A DNA stretch of 64,000 nucleotides from SAR92 clade bacterium (GCA_014381985.1 JACNKP010000062.1:1-64000); one strand, 5' to 3'. Counted from the stretch's first letter, positions 37,944 to 47,293 are shown. Program-made: numbers and translations. Notes: generated by a model from the letters alone, not told the origin.

Positions 37944-38594
37944 ATGGACATTTCGTGGATCAATGAAGCCAGTCTCGGATTTTGGATTGCGGTTACCTTA
38001 GCCTGTGCGTTGGGCGCCATGTCGCCTGGCCCTAGCCTTGCTGTAGTGGTCAATCATACATTGGCCCATGGCCGAGCCGCTGGTTGTTATGCGGCGATCA
38101 GTCATGGCATTGGAGTAGGTATTTATGCGCTTATAACCGTGTTTGGCCTGGCGGTGGTCATTCAAAAAAATCAAGAAATATTTGATATCGCGCAATTGTT
38201 AGGGTGCCTATTTTTACTACTAATGGCGACAAAAATTCTATTTTCGTCGCCAAACCCCATTGATACAGGATTGCCTGTCGCGTCTAGATCATCTAGCCTA
38301 AAAGCGATAGTTGATGGTTTTTTGGTCGCCCTTATAAACCCTAAGATTCTCTTGTTTTTTACGGCTCTTTTTAGTCAGTTTGTTCGATTGGAAAGTGATC
38401 TATGGGAAAAACTAACGCTAGCATTGATTGCAAGTGGTGTTGATGCCATATGGTATCTATTGGTTGCTTTAACGCTCTCACATTTTCAGTCTATTGTCCG
38501 TTATCAGCGGATTAGTGGGGTGATAGATAAGGTTTTTGCGGTTGTATTAATTGTCATTGCATCGAACTTTATATTTCAGATTACCCAAGGCTAA
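37944..38594 (+). CDS. LysE/RhtB-family amino-acid exporter
   Basis: A 216-residue inner-membrane protein with about six hydrophobic segments. The family signature ALGAMSPGPSLAVVVNHTLAHGRAAG is at the N-terminus, with ALINPKILLFFTALFSQF near residue 130. Members export amino acids such as threonine, homoserine or lysine; the substrate cannot be assigned. The start codon choice is ATG 37944; no strong ribosome site is seen. Confidence 0.85.
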   Translation: MDISWINEASLGFWIAVTLACALGAMSPGPSLAVVVNHTLAHGRAAGCYAAISHGIGVGIYALITVFGLAVVIQKNQEIFDIAQLLGCLFLLLMATKILFSSPNPIDTGLPVASRSSSLKAIVDGFLVALINPKILLFFTALFSQFVRLESDLWEKLTLALIASGVDAIWYLLVALTLSHFQSIVRYQRISGVIDKVFAVVLIVIASNFIFQITQG

Positions 38595-38705
38595 AAATAT
38601 TACATAATGACATCCAGTGATTCTAGCTTTTATGCTTGTGCTTCACATAAGCGCACGGGCTAAACTAATCGCTTTTTCTATCGACAGCGATTACAGGAAA
38701 TAGCA

Positions 38706-39374
38706 ATGACTTCATTTCAATCGATCTATGACATAGCGGCTAAAAACCGTGGTTCGGTAGAATTACTCGAGGCAATTTTACCGAAACATAAATCACCTGA
38801 GGTTTTGGCTGACTTAACTGACGACCGATACCTTTCAATGATGACTCGTTGCATATTTCGTGCGGGATTTGTGTGGCGGGTGATTGACAATAAATGGCCT
38901 GGATTTGAAAGTGCTTTCGCTAATTTTAACCCTATGGCTGTTGCTCACTTTAGCGATGAGCGGTTGGAAGAGTTAGCTCAAGATAGAAGTATTGTGCGTA
39001 ATTTCACTAAGATAATATCTGTACGGAACAACGCCGTTTATGTTTTGGATAAACAGCGTAGTCATGGTAGTTTCGGTGCTTTTATAGCTGAATGGCCGAC
39101 CAGCAATATTGTTGGTTTGTGGTTGGAGCTAAAGAAAAAGGGCTGCCGGCTAGGTGGGAACAGCGGCCCGATGATGTTGAGGAGTATGGGTAAGGATACT
39201 TTCCTGATGACTAAGGATGTGTGTGCTGCGCTAGTTAATCATGGGTTTGTAGACAAAATTAGCCCGACCTCACAGCGGGACTTAAAGCAGGTAGAGACTG
39301 TTTTTGGCGCATTGCGTGATCAGTCTGGCCGATCTCTTTGTGAAATCAGCCGGATTCTAGCCTGCACTGTTTAA
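38706..39374 (+). CDS. DNA-3-methyladenine glycosylase I-like protein
   Basis: A 222-residue protein resembling the Tag-like (HhH-GPD) glycosylases that excise alkylated bases. Visible blocks are SMMTRCIFRAGFVWRVIDNKWPGFESAF, FNPMAVAHFSDE, IVRNFTKIISVRNNA and LGGNSGPMMLRSMGKDTFLMTKDV. The zinc-binding residues of classical Tag are not obvious, so it is a divergent branch. ACAGGAAATAGC precedes the ATG. A DUF885 gene converges five bases downstream. Confidence 0.78.
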   Translation: MTSFQSIYDIAAKNRGSVELLEAILPKHKSPEVLADLTDDRYLSMMTRCIFRAGFVWRVIDNKWPGFESAFANFNPMAVAHFSDERLEELAQDRSIVRNFTKIISVRNNAVYVLDKQRSHGSFGAFIAEWPTSNIVGLWLELKKKGCRLGGNSGPMMLRSMGKDTFLMTKDVCAALVNHGFVDKISPTSQRDLKQVETVFGALRDQSGRSLCEISRILACTV

Positions 39375-39379
39375 ATTCT

Positions 39380-41125
39380 TTATAGCTGTGTTTCGATCCA
39401 CTTGTCCATTCGTTTATCAAGCACATCCATAGGCAGAGCGCCTTTCACATGAAGTTGATCATGAAACGCACGTAGATCAAATTTAGAGCCGAGTTTCTTC
39501 GTTGCGCGTGCGCGTAGTTCTTTGAATTTTAATTCACCAATCTTATAAGCGAGAGCCTGGGCTGGCCACGAAATATAGCGGTCTATCTCGACCTCTATAT
39601 CATGCAGGCTTTTGGCCGTATTGTTGGCGAAATAGTCAATTGCCTTTTGACGGTTCCAGTCAAACATGTGCATGCCGGTGTCAACGACGAGGCGCACGGC
39701 ACGCCACATTTCATAGGTTAATTGGCCAAATTTGCTGTAGGGGTCGGTGTAAAACCCCATTTCTACGCCTAGACTTTCGGCGTAGAGCCCCCAGCCCTCG
39801 ACAAATCCGGGGTAACTCAAATTTTGTAATAGGGGATGAGTTTCAGGTAGTTCTTGTGCCAGCGATATTTGCAGATGGTGCCCAGGCATGGCCTCATGCA
39901 GTGTTAATGCCTCCATTTCCCAGGTCGGACGTGTGTTCAGGGCATATGTATTAGCGTAAAAATACCCAGGTCTCCCATCTTTACTAGAGCCGCCCCAGTA
40001 GTATGCCGTGGTTTGAGATTTAGCCGCATAGGCAGGGATGGGAATTACGCCATAAGGCATCCGGGGGAGTTTGCCAAATAGTTTAGCTAATTCAGGATCC
40101 GCTCTCTTGGCAATGTCTCTGTAGCCAACCATAAGATCATCTGCCGACGTCATGTAGAACTGCGGATCAGTGCGCAGAAAATGAGTGAACTCGCCGAAGG
40201 TACCGTCAAAGCCTGACGCGGAAATTACCTTATCCATTTCTTTGCGAATACGTTTGACCTCAGAAAGGCCTAGCTGATGAATTTGCTTTGGCGTTAGATC
40301 GGAGGTGGTAAAGGTTTTTGCTCGATGACGATACCAGGCTGCTCCATTTGGCATGTCAATAAGAGCAATTGACGCATTGGAATTCGGGATGTAGTCATCT
40401 TCAAGAAAATGAAGAAGGCTTTCAAAAGCGGGGTAAATTTTCTGCTTGATAATTTGCCGGGCACGGGCTGTTATTTTCTCTTGTTCAGCCTGATCAATAC
40501 TGTCTGGGAAGCCACTAAAACTAGTGAGTAATGGACTTTTGTCTATGTCTGTGGGGATTGTATTGCGGATTTGTTCGGGCACATCACGCAGAGTTATCTG
40601 TGGTGGTGTAATACCCCTAGCTAGCCCCTCTCGCAGCACCTCGATCGTACTCAGAATATAACTTTCAGCGTTTTCTAGCCTTGCTAGGCGATCTTTAAAA
40701 TCCTGGTGACTAAATTTCGGCATCATTGAAAGAGTGTCGGCAATATCTTGTTGCACACCTGTGCGCTGATGAACCAAGATGAACTGCTCTGGATAGGCTT
40801 GTCCAGCGACCTCGTCTGAAAGGCTTTTCTCAACTAGCATCCATTCTAAATATCGATCTTTGTCTAGTTTTTCAGTATCAACTGACCTCAACTGCCTTAA
40901 TAACTCTTTCCGCTGGGCAGCATTTTTAGCATGTGCCACTAGAGACGGGTCGGGCCATAGCGAATTTTGCCCTGGATACCCGACATAGGTAGCGTAAGTT
41001 GGATTGCTGATCATGGTTTGATGCCAAATGTCATCAAACAACACAGTTAGTCTTTCTTCTACTGAAGGGCTTGCTGATAAGTTGAATGACAGCAGTAGAA
41101 ATAGTGCAAAGCTTAGTGATTTCAT
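39380..41125 (-). CDS. DUF885-family secreted putative metallopeptidase (copy 1)
   Basis: A 581-residue exported protein: a signal peptide (residues 1-18, ending NLSASP) followed by an all-helical DUF885 domain. The conserved motif HEAMPGHHLQ (410-419) and EGWGLYAE (443-450) resemble a gluzincin zinc site with a downstream Glu, though spacing differs from classical HExxH. RPGYFYANTY precedes it. It lies 14 bases after a paralogue with the same motif order and is likely co-transcribed. Peptidase activity is inferred. Confidence 0.85.
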   Translation of the reverse strand: MKSLSFALFLLLSFNLSASPSVEERLTVLFDDIWHQTMISNPTYATYVGYPGQNSLWPDPSLVAHAKNAAQRKELLRQLRSVDTEKLDKDRYLEWMLVEKSLSDEVAGQAYPEQFILVHQRTGVQQDIADTLSMMPKFSHQDFKDRLARLENAESYILSTIEVLREGLARGITPPQITLRDVPEQIRNTIPTDIDKSPLLTSFSGFPDSIDQAEQEKITARARQIIKQKIYPAFESLLHFLEDDYIPNSNASIALIDMPNGAAWYRHRAKTFTTSDLTPKQIHQLGLSEVKRIRKEMDKVISASGFDGTFGEFTHFLRTDPQFYMTSADDLMVGYRDIAKRADPELAKLFGKLPRMPYGVIPIPAYAAKSQTTAYYWGGSSKDGRPGYFYANTYALNTRPTWEMEALTLHEAMPGHHLQISLAQELPETHPLLQNLSYPGFVEGWGLYAESLGVEMGFYTDPYSKFGQLTYEMWRAVRLVVDTGMHMFDWNRQKAIDYFANNTAKSLHDIEVEIDRYISWPAQALAYKIGELKFKELRARATKKLGSKFDLRAFHDQLHVKGALPMDVLDKRMDKWIETQL

Positions 41126-41139
41126 TATTTTAACGCTCT

Positions 41140-42945
41140 TTATAAGGTTGTCTTAGCAATCCATTTGTTAACATTTTCTTCAAGGATAGGTAGGGGAATT
41201 GAACCATCTCTAAGTACCACGTCATGAAACTGGCGAATATCAAATTTGTTGCCCAATGATTGCTTCGCTATTCGCCTCAATTCCTGAATTTTCAGCATCC
41301 CGATCTTGTAAGCAGTAGCCTGAGATGGCATGACGATGTACCGTTCTATTTGACGTACGTTATAGCTACTAGAATTCGGAACGTTACTATTCATGTACTT
41401 AAGTGCCTTTTCGCGAGTCCAGCGCTTAGCATGAATTCCGGTATCGACTACCAGTCGACAGGCCCGGTATAGCTCCCCAGAAAGTCGCCCAAAATCCGAG
41501 TACGGATCCTCATATAAGCCAATTTCTTTTGGTACTGATTCAGAGTAGAGGCCCCAACCCTCACTGAAGACTGTGTAGCCTCCAAAGAGTCTGAATTTGG
41601 GCATATTCTGAAGTTCCTGTGCAATCGATATCTGCATGTGATGTCCAGGAATACCCTCATGATAGGCTAATGCTTCCATGTTATATTTGGACATGTCACT
41701 CATTTTATACAGGTTAGCAAAGTATGTTCCCGGACGACTGCCGTCGGGTGCGGGGCTTTGATAGAACGCTTGACCAGCCGAGGCTTCACGAAATGCCTCC
41801 ACCGCTTTTACCACGAGATCAGCTTTAGGTTTTGTGATAAATAGCTCATCCAAACGTGATTTCATGGTGTCAATGAATAGCGTTGCCTGATCTAAGTATG
41901 CTTGCTTACCTGCTGCAGTATCTGGATAGTAGAATTGAGGATCATTACGCATAAAATCGAAGAAGGCCTGTAGATCACCGTCAAATTTAACTCGCCTCAT
42001 GATTCTGCGCATTTCTGTTTGAATACGTGCAACTTCTTCAAGGCCCAAATTATGGATTTGGTCAGCTGTGAGATCAGTCGTGGTGGTGCGCTTTAGGGCA
42101 AAGTTATAAAAATCGCCTCCTTCAGGAAATTTCCAAACGCCATCATCATTGGTGGCACTGTGTTGTAAGTTGGTTAGGTATTTATGGAGCTTTCTATAGC
42201 CGGGAGCAAGGTAATCTTCAAGGGCTGCTTTTGCAGTAGCCACTAGCTCTTCTTTTTCGGCCTCTGCAATATCCAGAGCAGCTACTTTTCGTCTAAAATC
42301 AGCCAGTATGGTGCTATCTGCACCTTCGCTAAAAGGTATGCCCGTCATAATGTTTTCTATGGATTTTAGGGCTAAGGGGAAAACGAATTTAGGCGGCAAT
42401 ATGCCCTTACTATCGCGGATTCTAATTTCAGTAATCAGTTGGTCTAAGAGCGTAGATGAATTGACGATTCTGTGAATATACGCCTGGGCTTCTTCGACGT
42501 TAGCGATGAGATGTTGGTTGATTAAAAATGAAGGGATCATACTATGGGCGCCCCGCATTTGATTAACTGGATAGCTGTGGTATCGCCATTTATCGCCTTC
42601 TATTTGCAGAGTCGCCTGTTGGATAAACATCTTTACACTTAGTTTGGTAGCCTCATCAACATGAGCTAAATCAAGTCTCCTGACTTTTTCTAGATGTTCA
42701 CGGGTCATTTCCATGCTGGCATCTCTGGCTTTATCAGAAATATCGTTCCACTCGCCGTATCGATCTCGCAGGCCTAAATAGGTCAGTGATTGTGGACTTT
42801 GTTGCAGCTCTTCCATGAACAGTACATCGAGGAATTCGTTAACTTCTGTAGACCCCATTTTTACAGATGTCTCTGGCGTCTTTTCACAGCCATTGATTAA
42901 CAGCATGCATATGAGGGTTAAGAGTGGAATCAATATTTTTTTCAT
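41140..42945 (-). CDS. DUF885-family lipoprotein, putative metallopeptidase (copy 2)
   Basis: A 601-residue paralogue of the next gene. It has a lipoprotein signal with lipobox LINGC near residue 20, so it is attached to a membrane while its partner appears soluble. The motifs HEGIPGHHMQ, EGWGLYSE, RPGTYFANLY and VVDTGIHAKRWTREKAL align with copy 1. First gene of the two-gene unit; it faces away from the TPP-riboswitch operon. Function is likely periplasmic peptide hydrolysis, by inference from motif and export. Confidence 0.85.
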   Translation of the reverse strand: MKKILIPLLTLICMLLINGCEKTPETSVKMGSTEVNEFLDVLFMEELQQSPQSLTYLGLRDRYGEWNDISDKARDASMEMTREHLEKVRRLDLAHVDEATKLSVKMFIQQATLQIEGDKWRYHSYPVNQMRGAHSMIPSFLINQHLIANVEEAQAYIHRIVNSSTLLDQLITEIRIRDSKGILPPKFVFPLALKSIENIMTGIPFSEGADSTILADFRRKVAALDIAEAEKEELVATAKAALEDYLAPGYRKLHKYLTNLQHSATNDDGVWKFPEGGDFYNFALKRTTTTDLTADQIHNLGLEEVARIQTEMRRIMRRVKFDGDLQAFFDFMRNDPQFYYPDTAAGKQAYLDQATLFIDTMKSRLDELFITKPKADLVVKAVEAFREASAGQAFYQSPAPDGSRPGTYFANLYKMSDMSKYNMEALAYHEGIPGHHMQISIAQELQNMPKFRLFGGYTVFSEGWGLYSESVPKEIGLYEDPYSDFGRLSGELYRACRLVVDTGIHAKRWTREKALKYMNSNVPNSSSYNVRQIERYIVMPSQATAYKIGMLKIQELRRIAKQSLGNKFDIRQFHDVVLRDGSIPLPILEENVNKWIAKTTL

Positions 42946-43039
42946 TGTGTGGCCCTATTTACTAATTACATTGATGCTTGGTAGATCAATATTAGACTAG
43001 ATACTGATGTTGTTACAGTCGATGACCATGTTACTATGC

Positions 43040-43122
43040 AGATTCCTAAGGGGCGGTTAATCTTTGTTAACCTGAGAGGTACCCTTTGAACCTGATCCGG
43101 ATTATGCCGGCGTAGGAATAGG
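43040..43122 (+). promoter_or_regulatory. TPP riboswitch (THI element)
   Basis: The conserved THI-box is clear: CTGAGAGGTACCC (43072-43084) followed by TTGAACCTGATCCGG and ATGCCGGCGTAGG. The outer stem forms between ATTCCT near 43042 and AGGAAT at 43114-43119. It senses thiamine diphosphate and would switch off the downstream TonB receptor operon when TPP is plentiful. The expression platform probably lies in 43125-43185; I did not resolve whether it acts on transcription or on the ribosome site GAGG near 43182. Confidence 0.96.
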
Positions 43123-43190
43123 ATACGTTTTACCGCCTTTACTCCGTCTTTTGATTCCGGGTCTCCTTAACTACCGTTATTGAGGCTCTT

Positions 43191-45314
43191 ATGTATTTCT
43201 ACCGCACAATGCGTAACAAAACTGACGCCAACTATATTGGCACTTTAGTTAAAAATCTATCCCTTATTATCTTGATCTGCGGGTCACCTTTGGCTGCGGC
43301 TGATAAGGAGATTGAAGAGGTCATAGTCACCTCAGAGTTTCGTAACGCAACTTTGCTAGATACTGCCGCTAGCATAACCATTTTTGATGATTCAATAATT
43401 AAAAACCGTCAGGCCAAGCATTTAGAAGAACTGTTAAATTTGGCGCCCAATGTAAATTTTTCAAGCGGAGCATCAAGAGGTCGTTTCATTCAAATACGCG
43501 GTATCGGTGAGCGCAGTCAATTTATAGAACCCCTTAATCCTTCCGTAGGCATTCTGGTCGACGGCATCGACTTCACTGGCATTGCGGGTGCAGCGACAAC
43601 TATGGATATCAAGCAAGTTGAAATACTGCGTGGGCCACAGGGCACTTTGTACGGCGCTAATGCATTGGCAGGTCTTATTAACCTTACCTCTAACCAGCCT
43701 ACTGAAAATGCTCAAGGTAAACTCTCACTGGCCATTGGAAGTCACAACACTAAGACAATGGCGGGGGCGATGGGTGGTTCCTTGAGTAGTGATGTGAATT
43801 ATCGCGTCGCGGTACAAAGTCACACCAGCGATGGATATATAACTAATGATTTTTTGATAAAAGATGACACAGATAATATTGATGAACTCAGTTTACGTGC
43901 GATTTTTGATTGGCAGGCAAGTGACGACCTTAGCCTCAAGTTAACTCTGTTTCGTGTTGATGCGGATAATGGATATGACGCCTTTTCTCTAGATAATACG
44001 CGCAATACTCTTTCTGATAAGCCTGGCCATGACCGTCAAGAGTCTTCTGCAGTTGCTTTACACAGTAACTGGCAGGCAAATGAGCAGTTTGATGTGGTTA
44101 GTTTGATTAGCTTTGCCGATAGTGACCTTGAGTATGGTTATGACGAAGACTGGGCCTTCCCTGCAATATGCGCCGGGCAAGAGTGTGATGGGTGGGAATA
44201 CAATTCAGAAGATAACTATTTGCGTGACCGAGATAACAGTACCCTTGATGTTAAATTAGTCTCCAAAAAGCCGGTAAGTTTGTTGGGCCGACATGCCGAC
44301 TGGGTGTTCGGTGTTTATGCTCGCCAGCAAGACGAGCAACTCTTGCGCCAGTACACCTATAACGCCAGTGACTTTAGCAGCAATTTTGATACTAAAAATC
44401 GAGCGATCTACGGTCAATTGGATATTGATATCGCCTCTGACTTAAGTTTTATTGCCGGCTTAAGGTTGGAGGGTCGAAAGGCAACCTACAATGATAGTGA
44501 TGGCGTGGATCACAGTGTTGATGAGAATCTGTGGGGTGGGCGTATTGCGCTCCAATATAAACTCGATGACAGTACTATGGTTTATGGTCTGGTATCGCGA
44601 GGCTACAAAGCGGGGGGTGTAAATAGTGACTCGTCGCTGTCCGCGCAAGACCGTGAATTTGACACAGAGCTTATGTGGAACTTCGAGACAGGGTTTAAAG
44701 GAAGTTGGTTTGAACAGCGACTGCAGACACGAGTTTCGGTGTTTTACCAGCAGCGCAAAGACATTCAGATTAAACAGTCACTTGTTCAATCCAGAGATGA
44801 CAGTAATGCCAGTGACTTCACCGATTATTTTGGAAACTCGGGCAAAGGGAGCAATTACGGAATGGAAGTCGAAGTCAATTGGCTAGCCTCGGAAGTACTC
44901 TCGGTTCAGGGTTCTCTGGGTTTATTGGAGACTGACTATGACACTCCACTGTCAGCCACCTTAGATCGTCGAGATCAGGCTCATGCGCCACTTTATCAGT
45001 TTGCGCTGGGCGCTAGCCTGCAGGTTAGTGAAAACCTTATTTGGACAGCTGATATTGAAGGAAAGGACAAGTTTTACCTGTCCTCTAGTCACGACGAGCA
45101 GTCTGAGTCGTACTGGCTACTAAATACCAATTTAGCGTATATCGCAGATCAATGGTCTTTGTCTGTTTGGGGTCGCAACCTCACTGACGAGGATGTGATC
45201 GTTCGTGGGTTCGGCGGGTTTGGAAATGATCCGAGGAAATACTATGCTACTGAGCCTTACTATCAGCTTGGTGAGCCGCGGACTTTTGGTGTTAGTGGGC
45301 AGTATAATTTTTAA
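43191..45314 (+). CDS. TonB-dependent outer-membrane receptor, probably for thiamine
   Basis: A 707-residue receptor: signal sequence (to about residue 37, PLAAA), TonB box EEVIVTS (42-48), plug domain with IQIRGIGERSQF, VGILVDGID, VEILRGPQGTLYGANALAGLINL, then a beta-barrel ending in the aromatic-terminated FGVSGQYNF. The plug resembles FecA/BtuB-type siderophore and cofactor receptors. The TPP riboswitch upstream and the three genes downstream give the substrate: thiamine or a close derivative. Direct ligand evidence is absent. Confidence 0.9.
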   Translation: MYFYRTMRNKTDANYIGTLVKNLSLIILICGSPLAAADKEIEEVIVTSEFRNATLLDTAASITIFDDSIIKNRQAKHLEELLNLAPNVNFSSGASRGRFIQIRGIGERSQFIEPLNPSVGILVDGIDFTGIAGAATTMDIKQVEILRGPQGTLYGANALAGLINLTSNQPTENAQGKLSLAIGSHNTKTMAGAMGGSLSSDVNYRVAVQSHTSDGYITNDFLIKDDTDNIDELSLRAIFDWQASDDLSLKLTLFRVDADNGYDAFSLDNTRNTLSDKPGHDRQESSAVALHSNWQANEQFDVVSLISFADSDLEYGYDEDWAFPAICAGQECDGWEYNSEDNYLRDRDNSTLDVKLVSKKPVSLLGRHADWVFGVYARQQDEQLLRQYTYNASDFSSNFDTKNRAIYGQLDIDIASDLSFIAGLRLEGRKATYNDSDGVDHSVDENLWGGRIALQYKLDDSTMVYGLVSRGYKAGGVNSDSSLSAQDREFDTELMWNFETGFKGSWFEQRLQTRVSVFYQQRKDIQIKQSLVQSRDDSNASDFTDYFGNSGKGSNYGMEVEVNWLASEVLSVQGSLGLLETDYDTPLSATLDRRDQAHAPLYQFALGASLQVSENLIWTADIEGKDKFYLSSSHDEQSESYWLLNTNLAYIADQWSLSVWGRNLTDEDVIVRGFGGFGNDPRKYYATEPYYQLGEPRTFGVSGQYNF

Positions 45315-45343
45315 ATTTCATCGATTAATCTGAGGTAAGTGTG

Positions 45344-45592
45344 ATGCAAGTTACTATTGATATCAGTATGTACCCCAACCGGGAGGAATTTATTCCTCCC
45401 ATTGATGGCTTTATTGAAAAGATTAATCGCTTTGAATATCTTAAAATCAGCACCTTTCCTACCAGCACCGTGGTTCAGGGTGAGTATGAGCATGCGATGA
45501 AGGCCGTCCAGGATACTATTTCTGCCTGTTACCATGAATATAATATGGCAGTGTACGTCGCTAAAATTATTCCCGGTTACGAGGCGCTGTAA
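45344..45592 (+). CDS. YkoF/MTH1187-type small protein, candidate thiamine binder
   Basis: An 82-residue protein with the ferredoxin-like fold of the MTH1187/YkoF (DUF77) family: MQVTIDISMYPNREEF at the start, FEYLKISTFPTSTVVQGEYE, and an ending VYVAKIIPGYEAL. YkoF of Bacillus binds thiamine or its pyrimidine part. GAGG lies eight bases before ATG 45344 (GTG 45341 is also possible). It lies between the TonB receptor and the transporter; no signal peptide is visible, so it acts in the cytoplasm. Confidence 0.82.
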   Translation: MQVTIDISMYPNREEFIPPIDGFIEKINRFEYLKISTFPTSTVVQGEYEHAMKAVQDTISACYHEYNMAVYVAKIIPGYEAL

Positions 45593-46183
45593 GTGAGTTT
45601 AGATTGGGTTAATCTCGAAACATTGGCGGTGGCTTTGGGTGTCGCTTATCTTGTGCTTGCGATGCGTGAAAACAGCCTCTGTTGGTACTGTGCTTTTTTT
45701 AGTACTGCACTCTATGTGTGGATATTTGGCGATGTCAGCCTGTACATGGAGTCGGCGCTTAATGTGTATTACATGGGCATGGCGATTTATGGTTGGTTTC
45801 AATGGCAGCGAGGCGGGGTTAATCATGAAGGGTTAGACATTATTCGCTGGACTGCCAAACAGCATGGTTTGGCTATTTCTGCAATAGTACTCGCGGCCTT
45901 AGTATCAGGTTACTTGTTATCAATAGGCACTGATGCAAAGTTGCCTTATATGGATTCCTTAACTACCTGGGGCAGTATACTGACAACTGTGATGGTAGCG
46001 CGAAAGGTATTAGAAAATTGGTTGTACTGGATTGTAATTAATAGTATTTCGATTTACCTGTACCTCGACCGCGGCCTAGAGCAAACAGCGGCAATGTTCA
46101 TGCTGTATTTGGTGTTAGCGACAATGGGTTATTATGCTTGGAGAAAAAAATATGCTGGGCAGAACAGAGACATTATTAAATAA
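45593..46183 (+). CDS. pnuT: PnuC-family transporter, likely thiamine-specific (PnuT)
   Basis: A 196-residue inner-membrane protein with about seven hydrophobic segments and the family stretch NSLCWYCAFFSTALYVWIFGDVSLYMESALNVYYMGMAIYGW. PnuC relatives carry vitamins such as nicotinamide riboside by facilitated diffusion and rely on intracellular phosphorylation; PnuT members of TPP-riboswitch operons carry thiamine. The start is GTG 45593, directly after the upstream stop. The 3' end overlaps the kinase gene by 32 bases. Confidence 0.85.
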   Translation: MSLDWVNLETLAVALGVAYLVLAMRENSLCWYCAFFSTALYVWIFGDVSLYMESALNVYYMGMAIYGWFQWQRGGVNHEGLDIIRWTAKQHGLAISAIVLAALVSGYLLSIGTDAKLPYMDSLTTWGSILTTVMVARKVLENWLYWIVINSISIYLYLDRGLEQTAAMFMLYLVLATMGYYAWRKKYAGQNRDIIK

Positions 46184-46928
46184 GACGCTTGCGCATTGGC
46201 GTGAGTGGTCAATGGTCAGCGAGAATACACCTACAAAGCAGCCTCAGGTGATTGCGCAGCTAACTGGAGGATTGACTAATCAGTCCTTTTTGGTCGGTAG
46301 GGGAGACTTTAAAGCTGTTGTAAGAATTAACTCATTTGATTCTGACTCTTTTGCTATTGATCGAGACCGCGAAACTCTGTTTTTGAATATGCTGCAGTCA
46401 ACTGGCTGTGTGCCTCGGCTTCTCTATGCCGATTCGGATACTCAAGTAACACAATTTCTTGGGGGCCGTTGTTTGACCGATAATGATTTAGCTAATCCTT
46501 CTCTTCGAGCAGAGGTGGAAGGCAGCCTTAAACAAATTCAGGCGATAATACTAGGCAATATGCCGAGAAGAAACTACTTAGAATATAGCCGGTCATACAG
46601 TGATCAGCTTAGTGGTTTTAGTGACTTAGAGGCAATAGAGAGAGCGGCTATGACTATAGATGAAGCGGACTGGCAACCTGTCATCAGCCATCATGATTTA
46701 TTATTTGAAAATATCCTTTATAACGATCAGGGGGTCTATTTCATTGACTGGGAATATGCTGCGCTGGGACATCCTCTCATTGACTATCTCAGGGTATTTG
46801 GCCCTAAGTATTGCACTAGTAAAGCTGATGCAGGTACTGTTGAGGCTCTTGTAGTCTTGCAACATGGCCTCACAAAACTCTGGCACGCCGTGAAGGGCAA
46901 CAATAAATCAGTTAGGGACATAAAATGA
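46152..46928 (+). CDS. Thiamine kinase-like aminoglycoside-phosphotransferase-fold protein
   Basis: A 258-residue kinase of the APH/choline-kinase fold. The N-terminal loop is LTGGLTNQSFLV, the catalytic motif SHHDLLFENIL (about 179-189), and the metal motif FIDWEYAALGHPLIDYL (about 197-213), which resembles ThiK of E. coli (DWEYA). ThiK phosphorylates thiamine. Chosen start: ATG 46152 with GGAG eight bases upstream, overlapping pnuT. Trapping imported vitamin as thiamine phosphate fits the PnuT mode of uptake. Similarity to other APH-fold kinases makes the exact substrate an inference. Confidence 0.8.
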   Translation: MLGRTETLLNKTLAHWREWSMVSENTPTKQPQVIAQLTGGLTNQSFLVGRGDFKAVVRINSFDSDSFAIDRDRETLFLNMLQSTGCVPRLLYADSDTQVTQFLGGRCLTDNDLANPSLRAEVEGSLKQIQAIILGNMPRRNYLEYSRSYSDQLSGFSDLEAIERAAMTIDEADWQPVISHHDLLFENILYNDQGVYFIDWEYAALGHPLIDYLRVFGPKYCTSKADAGTVEALVVLQHGLTKLWHAVKGNNKSVRDIK

Positions 46929-47293
46929 CAAAATCACTTAATAATTTGACACCAGAAGAGCAGTATGTGATCCAACAGAAAGGGACAGAGCGACCATTTC
47001 TGGGTGAGTATACTGATTGTTTTGATGGTGGACTGTACATTTGTAAACAGTGTGATACTCCACTCTATCGATCAGAGCACAAATTTCCATCTCACTGCGG
47101 CTGGCCTAGTTTTGATGACGAAATTATTGGGTCAGTGAGGCGTGAAACTGATGCTGATGGCCGACGAGTCGAGATACTTTGCGCCAACTGTGACGGCCAC
47201 CTTGGACATGTATTTACTGGCGAGGGTTACACCGATAAAAATATTCGCCACTGTGTTAATAGCATATCCATGAAGTTCATTTCGAGTGATTAA
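46925..47293 (+). CDS. msrB: Peptide-methionine (R)-S-oxide reductase
   Basis: MsrB reduces the R isomer of methionine sulfoxide in proteins. The 122-residue enzyme has GTERPFLGEYTDCFDGGLYICKQCDTPLY, the CGWPSFDDEI block, CANCDGHLGHVF zinc motif and the catalytic RHCVNSISMKF near the end. Both CxxC zinc pairs are present. The ATG overlaps the kinase stop by four bases, so it is translated with the thiamine operon, although its function differs. Confidence 0.95.
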   Translation: MTKSLNNLTPEEQYVIQQKGTERPFLGEYTDCFDGGLYICKQCDTPLYRSEHKFPSHCGWPSFDDEIIGSVRRETDADGRRVEILCANCDGHLGHVFTGEGYTDKNIRHCVNSISMKFISSD

